A stretch of 50,192 nt of DNA from Ectocarpus siliculosus (lineage: Eukaryota; Sar; Phaeophyceae; Ectocarpales; Ectocarpaceae), in NCBI GenBank assembly GCA_000310025.1, contig FN648762.1, forward strand, positions 1 to 50,192, written 5' to 3'. The position numbers and the translations under genes were made by a program. Within the stretch, counting starts at the first letter, position 1. Every line of letters starts with the position of its first letter. Positions 41,089 to 48,945 of this stretch are shown one piece after another. The notes under the pieces are model-generated. The model did not search any database and was not told the origin of the DNA. It was given only the letters and a program-made list of their open reading frames with translations.

Positions 41089-41356
41089 TGTAGTGGTATG
41101 CACGCGTGATGAAGTCTGGTTGACCCGTGAAGAAGAACTCACTTGTTGTTACTCTTGTAGAACAGCAGCAGCAGTAGCTGTTGCCTTGGGTATCGGTAAG
41201 AATGACACCAAGGGGCACAGGATCCTCTGCACAAGCAGGGGCTACTAGATCCTGTCCCCTGCGTTTTATCCTTCCGCGGAGAGTTACATCTCTCCGCGCC
41301 TTCTAGAAGGAACCAAGCTCTTCTATGTTTCGTCTACACATCTGAATCCTATAACA
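41089..41356 (-). repeat. 5' LTR of the retrotransposon
   Basis: 268 bp, 264 identical to 27996-28263. It should carry the promoter. With transcription an AGGATAAAACGC segment (about 41263-41274) just after the hairpin is the best TATA-like candidate. The hairpin is at 41275-41298. Confidence 0.95.
41275..41298 (-). promoter_or_regulatory. Perfect 9-bp hairpin in the 5' LTR
   Basis: Identical to the hairpin at 28182-28205, next to the TATA-like segment. It would be in the transcript leader if transcription starts upstream of it. Confidence 0.65.
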
Positions 41357-41429
41357 ACCTTCCGACTATTGTAACTTCCACCAATTATTCCATGAAACGG
41401 TGTGATATCACGAAAAGGTGATCTCTGTA
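41357..41429 (-). mobile_element. Fold-back element, outer part of right arm
   Basis: TTCCGACTATTGTAACTTCC, AATTATTCCATGAAACGG, TGTGATATCACGAAAAG and GATCTCTGTA are the reverse complement of 27697-27775. This shows the LTR insertion point, because 27995 and 41361 are adjacent in the empty arm. Confidence 0.85.
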
Positions 41430-41435
41430 TATATA

Positions 41436-41740
41436 CTAGGGTTAGGGTTAAGGATTGGCCCCCCGCCCCCCAATGGGCCTGGGGGCCAACATCCCGGCCC
41501 GATGGTAGTGAGTGTCCGTGGGGAAGCAAAGAAGAAGAAGAAGGGTAGAGGATTTGTAGGGGGAAGAAGTGGAGAGGTAAGGAATTTGTGAAGGATTTTC
41601 GGCACTCGACGAGCGCGCGGTCCTGCGGAGGGGGAAGGGACGTGTGAGTCCATAGTCTGGTCTATCGGAAATTGTAAAGCCGAAAAACCGAAGTACACAT
41701 TATGCACATTATGATGGAGATTGCCGACAAGAAAGGTACC
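41436..41740 (+). repeat. AB dispersed family, copy 5 (5' fragment)
   Basis: It starts CTAGGGTTAGGGTTAAGG, two telomere-like units longer than the other copies, then the 5' hairpin (41455-41486), AGAAGAAGAAGGG and CGACGAGCGCGCGGTCC. Homology stops near AGAAAGGTAC at 41740. It abuts the fold-back element on the left. Confidence 0.85.
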
Positions 41741-41868
41741 CAACATATCATAGAAACATATGCACAATATGGATACGAAGTGGTATGTGGGGATGTTGGC
41801 AGCAGGAAGCACGTTCGACATGTCTAACAGAGCCAAATGATACTCGAATATTTTGCTGTAGTCTAACT

Positions 41869-43125
41869 TTAAGTATAGGTCGTGACGGTAGGCACCCACC
41901 GAGTGCTCATGGCGGCTTTGAGGCGTCCGACATAGGGTGATGTGGATCGCAACTCGCGCAGTATCGTCGTCATGGTCCCTTTGTCTAGGTGGCTAGAGAC
42001 GAAGTTGGGGTCATGTAGGAGCCATTGAACGTTGGAATGGCCGCCGTCTCGAACAGAATGGTAAGTTCTGGCCAAAGAGATGGGCAGGAACGGTGTACAT
42101 GGGGGAGAGCGCAGGATGTGCGAACTTGTGATGCGGTGTGTGAATGGAATATGAACGGAGGAGGGAAATTATTGTTGATGTTAGTGACATTGTTTTTGTA
42201 TCGGAAGGTGTACGGGTATTGCGTCGTACAGAAGAAAAGACGAAAATACGCTTTTATATGGATGTATTGTATTTTGTAACACGAATAAAGATATATACGA
42301 AAGATCACACGAACTAATCTACACCCAATTATATGCTATCGAACGAATCAAACGTGTTTTAAACCATGAAGGAAAATAGAAATGAAAGACCACACGAATG
42401 AATCTATACCTCATTATACAATTGTAGCATATATCGTTGCACATGTGAATCGATCTCACCTCCCTTGGACGGACACGAGATGGTCACCGAACATTTTTTT
42501 GAGTTCACCATCCTCCACGTTGAGCGAGGCGAAGTTGCATCGGCAGTTATACATCCTCGATTCCTTCCTGAACCTCTGCGCTGATGGCTCCGGAGAATCG
42601 TACAATTCTTTCAATGAAGGGGGTAGTGGCGGCAGTCGCGGGAGGATGTACTTCCCATTCTTGCAACAAATGCCCTTGGACTCTTTAGCGAACAGTTTGG
42701 CGCCACAATGCCGGCAAGGATCTCCGGTCTGCGCTGTGATGCCCTGGTCTCGTCGCGCCTCCTCCAAGGCTCGCTGGCGGTCTCCAACCAATGGCTCGTA
42801 GTGAGGTGGAGTCGTCCTCGGCGTGAAAGATGTCGTTGAAGGGCAACCCCCTTTTGTTGTTGATGACGGTCGCTCTACGCCGTCGACGTGCGGCGTTGAG
42901 CTGTTGTGCTCTGTCGGCATGGCGAGTTCTACGACGGCTGTTGATGGCCTCTGCCGACGCGGAACATTGTGCTCTACGATGGGCGTTGAGGGCATCGGCG
43001 GAGGCAGCACGCTGAGCCCCTCGACGCGTGTTTATGTCGGTGGCGTTGACAACTCGGTACCGGCGGTTCCTTGTGTTTGTGTCGTCTCGACGGCGGTTGT
43101 TGCCGCGATCTCTTGGATCGGTCAT
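41869..43125 (-). CDS. Helitron Rep/helicase N-terminal fragment, two exons
   Basis: Exon 1 runs 43125-42460. It begins MTDPRDRGNNRRR with an Arg/Ala-rich repeat region (residues 1-85). After one frame change near 42800-42840 it continues as the zinc-like motif CRHCGAKLFAKESKGICC, then GKYILPRLPPLPPSL and FRKESRMYNCRCNFASL. That is the Helitron-like N-terminal domain of rolling-circle Rep-helicase proteins. The exon ends at CAAGGGAG followed by GTGAGA. Exon 2 starts at 42067 after TTTGGCCAG, and joining them yields VQGRTYHSV, matching the family's Q-G-x-x-Y-H motif. It continues QWLLHDPNF and LRSTSPYVGRLKAAM before the frame ends near 41869. The Rep HUH motif and helicase are missing, so the copy is truncated, apparently by AB copy 5. 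Confidence 0.7.
42068..42459 (-). other. Probable spliceosomal intron of the Helitron gene (392 bp)
   Basis: The donor AG|GTGAGA and the acceptor TTTGGCCAG|A frame an AT-rich interval. Splicing restores the frame across a stop that lies three bases into the intron. The middle contains a diverged duplication (CACACGAACTAATCTACACC and CACACGAATGAATCTATACC, about 80-90 bp apart). Confidence 0.65.
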
Positions 43126-44090
43126 GAGTTGGGGTGTGCAGTGCGTGGTAAAGCACTGGGTTGCTGTGTGGTAGGGTTGAGCGCTAGAAACCTATTGGTG
43201 GGGCTGGACGTGTGAACGACGTGCGTGTCGTCTTTCGGAATCTTTAGGAAGGCCCAATAAAAATATTCAAATTTTCCCGATTGCTGTGTCGGTGTCATAC
43301 TGCTTACTTCATCAGTTGATGCTGATGTGCACCGAAAGTCGGGTCATACGAGCCTTTTTCCACACTTGGCGTCCGGCTGTTTCAACCTGATAGTATTACA
43401 TGTTTGGGACACTCAGGCGCACGATCATGGTTTTTGTTGCCCTTTGCAGTTGGCATGGACTCCAACACGTACTCGGTCTTTCCTGTAATTCCGCAGTACG
43501 CATCATCCTCACGGGGTGTCTAGTGTGATGGCAGTTGATTGAATAACCACTGCAGCCGTCCCCAAAAGATGCAAATCTTCGCGGGTACATCAAAGAAGAA
43601 AGCCATTTCAATTGGCAGCGCCTGCGACACGTTTTTGGGTCTTCTGGTGGAGAACTACGGTGTAGTGTTGTGATGAGTTGTTCGCGTACTCACTCCAGGA
43701 GGTATATTCAATGGGTCGGACGCCGGAGCACGACGAACTGGTGGCAAACGTCCCAAATTGTCGAGGGCGATCGATAATATTAGGGTATTTCAGTTTGGTG
43801 TTTGGATTCGAACCCAGATGTGTGGAAGAAGTCCGGCGTGTACTAACAAATTTAATGTGAAATAGACTACAGGTTACCGTATTCTTCTTTTCCAACTTTT
43901 CTTTTGTCATCCTATCTGTGTGACGTCACGCAGTGGTACATGTTGCCATTCATTTTATCCTTTCCTGCGTCTCCGGGGTAAAATCGTTAAAAAAAATAGA
44001 ACGGAACATGGACTTCGTAAAGATCCACCGGCCTCCGGTGGTGTCAAACAAAAATGTCAACCTGAAGTTGTCCTGCTGTGAAGCAAAAAC
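43126..44090. other. No recognisable gene
   Basis: Upstream of the Helitron start. Small frames on both strands (for example 43608-43910, minus) have no motif I know. I could not place a Helitron 5' TC end. Confidence 0.4.
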
Positions 44091-44323
44091 ATATATACCG
44101 TATATGACACAAGATAACACACCCCCTGGACCGATTTTCAAAGCTCGATTACTCCACGACGAAGAGGATGCATAAACGAAACAATACATTTTCGAAAACC
44201 TCTCGACGAGACGGTTCCAACGCCGCCGTTTTCGGCGCTGTGACTCTTCCTGCTGTTGGGAAATCGAGCTTTGAGAATCGGCCCAGGGGGTGTGTGTTAT
44301 CTTGTGTCATATACGGTATATAT
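44091..44323. mobile_element. MITE with 62-bp terminal inverted repeats (233 bp)
   Basis: The left end ATATATACCGTATATGACAC, followed by AAGATAACACA, CCCCCTGG and AAGCTCGATT, returns on the opposite strand at the right end. The arms show a 2-bp indel and about two mismatches over 62 bp. Interior about 110 bp, no coding. Because the ends are TA-rich, a TA-type target (Tc1/mariner or similar) is possible but the superfamily is unknown. Confidence 0.8.
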
Positions 44324-44510
44324 CGACTTAACTACATATGCATGGACGCGTTTTTTTTTTGTCGTTGTTGCACGGACACTTGCTTGCATAGTCGCCGCTG
44401 TATGTATCGGACGGGGTAGGGCGTAGAAAATACCGTCACAACACAGCTAACTCCACACTCTTACGACCATGATCACTCGGCGTCTCGTCGATACGATAGT
44501 CGCAGGTGGG

Positions 44511-45539
44511 CATGATGAAGGTCGCGACCCGTCCCCCGTCGTTTGATGTAAAATTATAAAAGCAAAAGTTGGACTGCGTAAAGATACGGCGGTCTTCTTG
44601 GCAGTGCCAAAGGACAATGGAAAAATGCCGCAGGGGACATACATGTCCCTATATGCATATGCTGTCTGGGAAATCGTAGACATAAAGGTAGCTTTTTCTG
44701 ACGCTATGAATTCATTGCTAATCTGACTCTGACTCTTACCTATGACAGAGATGGATTCGTTGTGTCATATTCAGAAAAAAAAAAATTGGCATCATGTCGC
44801 AAAAAAAAAAAAAAAGGTGAGCGGGATAATAATAAATAGAACACCGTATCCTCTGTTGTTGCAGGCACGTTTGCTGCACAACCAACACGGGAACCCAAAC
44901 CACTCTCGTCTTCCGGCGTAGAAGACTACATGACGCAAGCACCGGTAGGAGAGTGCGGGAAAGATGCCGTGACAGCACAACTCCACTCTCCTACAACATC
45001 TATGCACAGTAGTACTGCCGTCGTCGGAGCACCATATATGTGGAAGATCTCCGGGGGGTCCTCCCGCGCAAAAACGACAACGTCGCGAGAGCCCTGCGTG
45101 TGTATCTGTCGTCGATACACGAAGCAGCCGCACGACACAAGAACGGATGTTTACATTGCGTTGTAGTATGGTTAGCCGTGGCAGGAAGTATCCCATCCAG
45201 TTGGTCTGTAGTAAAAACACAGCAGCACGGTAGTCGAGCTATGCATGCAATTCTTTGCTGTGGCTGCAGGCATACTTTTGCCTCCACAACTCGAGAATCC
45301 CACTGCTGTATCTCGACCTACAAGACTCCAAACAACAAAGCAGCGCTGGCAGAAGTGCGTGGAAGATGCCGTCACAACACAACTCAGTCGACACTCGCCA
45401 ACTTCTATGTACAGTCGGCGTCTGGTCCATACCGCTGTACGAAACAAATTATCATAGCCATTTTTTTCTTTTTTTTCCATACTAATAACAAGAAATGTGT
45501 CACGTCACGACGACCATCCTTAAGTATATATAACATGAT
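44511..45539 (+). repeat. AB dispersed family, copy 6 (middle and 3' end)
   Basis: Matches copy 2 from ATGATGAAGGTCGCGACCCG to TATATAACATGATA, with both 139-bp modules. It is split by SINE-like element C at 44631-44786. A short module-like piece (CCGTCACAACACAGCTAACTC) precedes it at about 44430-44470. Confidence 0.85.
44631..44786 (+). mobile_element. SINE-like element C, copy 2, inserted in AB copy 6
   Basis: Same body as 8459-8610, with a short extra ACATACATG near the start and an A-run tail (44774-44785). AB sequence flanks it on both sides (GCGGTCTTC before, CGCAAAAAA after), which marks C as a separate insertion. Confidence 0.6.
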
Positions 45540-45540
45540 A

Positions 45541-46650
45541 CATACCATGTAGCGCAGTCTACAGCAGCACCTTCAATACAACAACAGCAGTACAACAACA
45601 ACAGCAGTGTTCACAGTATTACAGAAGACATATGCCTACAACCTTGCAGCACTTGCAGCAATTGATGATGCCGTGAGATTTGCGTGCATGTTCAAAAGCT
45701 CAAAACAGAGCAAGTTAAGTCTAAAGTTGTGGCGTACCACAACAACAACAACGAGCAATCTACATTTGTCAAATCTTCCTTGCTACATACAGCTGCAGAA
45801 TATTAGGAACAATAAAAACACACACAGAAAGCTGCAGAATATGTGCAACTTGGAGGGTGTGTGTGGCACATACGTAGTACGTACGTAACCATCCGTGCGG
45901 TGACAATACACGATGCACATACTCCAGTTCGCGTTGCTTCCGCTAGATAGAGAGGAAGGCGAAAGGATGCATGCATGCACTACTATTATACCTACCTACA
46001 ACGCATACCATATAGTACGGACAGTCTGTCGATATCTATCTACAGATGAGACCATGCGGCAAAAAAAAAGTCTGTGTTAGGTACTACTTGTATGCTTGTA
46101 CTTCAAGTATGTGTCATGATTTATGAGTTGACGTTCTCCGAAATCTCATCCAATGAGCTGCGTGATTCTTTAGAGATCACAGTCCCTTTATGTCCCTTGC
46201 GTAGACGCGCCCGGATGCGCACGTTATTTAGCCGTACTTCACGGTGCTGTAACTCGGCTCGCCCTTCGAGTCTAGAGCTCGCGACAGGGGCGCTGTGGTC
46301 TCGAGAGTGGCACGCCCACGTCGGCGAAGACGGCCGAAACATTTGTTTGAACCCCATTTAAAAACAATTAAAACCGATTTACCGCACCGCAACGTCTAGC
46401 TCAATGACTGAAATAATGGTTGCGTGCATTCACCGTGCTGTAACTCTACTCGCCTTTGGAGTTTCGAGCTCGCGACAGGGGCGATGCGATCCAGAGACTG
46501 GCCCGCTGCAGCGCGCAACAACCGGCGAAAAAAAAAGTATCAAGGCGACCGCGAACTGATGCACCGAAAAAAACATCTTGCTTTTAGAGTGCAACAATGG
46601 TTGAACTCTTGCGTATCAGGCCTCCGACATAATTGTAGTTAAGTCTATAT
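45541..46650 (-). repeat. Inverted-duplication arm X (right copy)
   Basis: Reverse complement of 26636-27692, containing CTGCTGTAGACTGCGCTACA at one end and TTGTAGTTAAGTCTATATA at the other. It has an A-rich insertion near 46062 and a 50-bp insertion near 45690 relative to X'. It lies exactly between the 3' ends of AB copies 6 and 7. Confidence 0.85.
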
Positions 46651-47364
46651 AAGGATGGTCGTCGTGACGTGATACATTTCTTGTTATTAGTATGGAAAAA
46701 AGTAAAAAAAGATGGCTCGATTTTTGTATTTCTACAGCAGTATGGACCAGACGCCGACTTTACATAGAAGTCGTACGAGTGTCGACTCAGTTGTGCTGTC
46801 ACAGCATCTTCCACGCACTTCTGCCAGTGCTGGTCTGTTGATTGGAGTCTTGTAGGTCGAGATACAGCCGTGAGATTCTCGGGTTGTGGAGGCAAAAGTG
46901 AACCAGAGCAAAAATTTGCATGCATAGCTCGATTACTGCTGTGTTTTTGCTACAGCAGTATGGGCTAGACGCCGAAGGAGGTCCGCGTACTATGGCAACG
47001 ACCTAACTGGATGGGATACTTCCTGTCACGGCGAACCATAGTACAATGCGATGCAAAAATCCGTACGTGTGTCGCGCGGCTGCCACATGTGTCGACGACA
47101 GGTACACGTAGAGCTCTCGCCATGTTGTCGTTACCGCGCAGAAGGACCCCTCGGAGATCTTCCACATGGTGCTACAACGCACAGCAGGACTACTTACATA
47201 GATGTCGTAGGAGAGTGGAGTTGTCCTGTGACGGCATCTGCCACGCACTCTCCTACCGGTGCTTGTGTCGATTGGAGTCTTGTAGGCCGAAATACAAGAA
47301 GAGTGGGTTGGGTTCCGGGTTGTGGAAGCAAACCTGCCTGCAACAACAGAGAAGGCGGTGTTCT
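46651..47364 (-). repeat. AB dispersed family, copy 7 (3' part, inverted)
   Basis: The reverse complement matches copy 2 from GAACACCGCC to CGTCACGACGACCATCCT, with both 139-bp modules. Homology stops at 47364, where the CAGGGT-rich region starts. Confidence 0.85.
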
Positions 47365-48038
47365 ACACCCGTGGCCACTCGGCTACCCCTGGGGACACCT
47401 TGGCAGGGGTGGCAACCCTGTAGGCACCCTGTGGGGGGGTTGTACAGGGTTCCGAGCGATAACAAGGTCTGGGCCTCGACCTTGGTAAGGTGTTGCGCCT
47501 TGGTGGGGTCGAAGGTCTTTACCTTGTACTTGCGCGACACCCTGTCCGGTGTTCTTGGTGATACCCTGACAGGGTCATGAACTAAACAAGGTGAACACGT
47601 GGACCCTCGCAAGGTGCCAGGCCTTGCTGGGGTTACCCCTCATGATCCTGCTACACACCCATCACCCTGTACGGGGTATCTCGTGGGACCTTGTCAGGGG
47701 GACGGTTGCTACAAGGATATGTGTTAAGCCTGGGAAAGGTGAAGGGTTCGTACAGGGTTGAAAACGGGGACCTTTTGTGCTCCCCCCCCCCCCCTCTACG
47801 GTGTTGAGGGGCTTCGCCCTGCTGTCATGTTCGGCCTTGGTAAGGTGATGAAGGGTTACTGCAGGGTTGAAAATGGAGACCTTCGGAGCTATCCCCCCCC
47901 CCCTCTTTGCGGTTTTTAGGGGCGTCGCCCTGCCATCCAATGTTGGGACCCTGGGAGGATAGCAGGCCTTCCGAGGGACGAAGAGGCAGCACATGACACA
48001 GGCATGTTGTGCGGGCCTCTAGTTCAAGGTAAATAGCT

Positions 48039-48051
48039 CTAACCCTAACCC
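48039..48051 (-). repeat. Telomere-like tract (CCCTAA)2
   Basis: CTAACCCTAACCC, two units of the TTAGGG type on the minus strand. Confidence 0.6.
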
Positions 48052-48264
48052 AAACTGATCATGTGGGCTCTACTATTTGACACGTCTCCAGTTTGCGTTA
48101 TGATGTCCTCTTTCCTATTCACAAAGTCCGTGTGCACAAAGTACGTTTTATCATGGTCATACTCCGCAGGTTTTATGATGCATGGCATATTAAACAAAAA
48201 AAACAGTGGTCGGGCACGAGGGAGTACCGCGATCGACGATGCTGTACGCGGGGAGGAGATGAAC

Positions 48265-48311
48265 TTTCCCGTGAAAACTTCGAGGGGTGATCACGCCGGG
48301 GGGAACACAAT
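48265..48311 (+). repeat. Dispersed short repeat, copy 1
   Basis: TTTCCCGTGAAAACTTCG, then GGGGT(G/A)ATCA and a C/G run, matches 49640-49685. Confidence 0.6.
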
Positions 48312-48563
48312 AGTAAGGCTTGTTTCGAATTACCTTGGGGACCCCTTGGCAGAGGGGTCAAGCCTGTAGGCACCTTGTAGGGGGGCTGTAGAGGGGGGCT
48401 ACTGTAGTGGTTAGAGGGTCTGGGAGAGGACCCTGATAAGGTGCTCTTTTCCTTGGGGGGGTCGAAGGTCATGACCTTGTGCAGGCCGACACCCTGAACT
48501 GTGTTGTCAGCGTTGCCAGGGTCATGGTGTAAACAAAGTGAAAACGCGGGCCCTGGCAGGGTG

Positions 48564-48580
48564 CTAGGGTTAGGGTTAGG
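48564..48580 (+). repeat. Telomere-like tract (TTAGGG)2-3
   Basis: CTAGGGTTAGGGTTAGG inside one of the CAGGGT-rich units, where the other units have CCAGGCCTTGC or TTAGACCTTGC. It looks like an insertion into, or expansion of, the unit. Confidence 0.6.
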
Positions 48581-48945
48581 TTACCCCATACCAACTTGTT
48601 GCACATGACCCACCGTGTACGGTGTAGAGGACGCGGCCTTGTCAGGGAAGAACCTGGCAAAGGTGTTGCTTCTGGGGGAGGTCGAAGGTTATGACCTTGT
48701 GCAGGCCGATAACCTGATCAGTGTTGTCGGGCATGCCCTGCCAGGGTCATGGCGTAAACAAGGTGAAAAAGTGGGCCCCGGCAAGGTGTTAGACCTTGCA
48801 GGGTTTACCCCATGCGAACATGCCCTGTACGGTGTAATTAGGGCGGGGCCTTGTCAGGTGAAAACTACCCACAAAGTGTATGTTGGGACCCTGGGAAGAT
48901 AGCAGGCCTTGCAAGGGGCCAAGAGGTAGCAGGTCAGCTTAGCTT

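Larger units (their letters stand above)
27996..41356 (-). mobile_element. Ty3/Gypsy-type LTR retrotransposon carrying a NADAR domain (13,361 bp)
   Basis: Two direct 268-bp LTRs bound a 12.8-kb interior read on the minus strand. Order with transcription: gag-like Ser/Thr/Pro region, capsid-like region, CCHC nucleocapsid, Ser-rich linker, NADAR, protease, RT, RNase H, integrase, chromodomain-like and Tudor-like tail. Integrase after RNase H defines Ty3/Gypsy, and the integrase tail suggests a chromovirus-like clade. Comparison with the opposite fold-back arm shows the empty site. The flanks read AACT before 27996 and ACCT after 41356, an imperfect 4-bp target duplication. LTRs differ at 4 of 268 positions, so the insertion is fairly young, yet the coding part has stops at 37285, 35556, 34461 and 32853 and several frame changes. 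Confidence 0.93.
47365..48945 (+). repeat. CAGGGT/CAAGGT-rich subtelomere-like repeat region
   Basis: The region is saturated with ACCCTG, CAGGGT, ACCTTG and CAAGGT words and with G and C runs. A diverged unit of about 180-220 bp starts GTCGAAGGT(C/T) at 47508, 48461 and 48681. Each copy continues with GACCTTGTGCAGGCCGA-like sequence, AGGGTCATG, AAACAAGGTGAA, and ends CCTGTACGG(G/T)GTA-like. A second unit, TTGGGACCCTGGGA(G/A)GATAGC, occurs at about 47942 and 48884. The open frames are not convincing genes. Confidence 0.7.

Noticed and set aside
41869-42308. Exon 2 of the Helitron as a separate gene
   Set aside because: The open frame has no family match alone. It makes sense only when joined to exon 1 through the GT-AG intron.
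43790-43830. Possible tRNA T-loop (GGGTTCGAATCC on the minus strand)
   Set aside because: The flanking bases cannot form the T stem and no acceptor or anticodon arm could be found.
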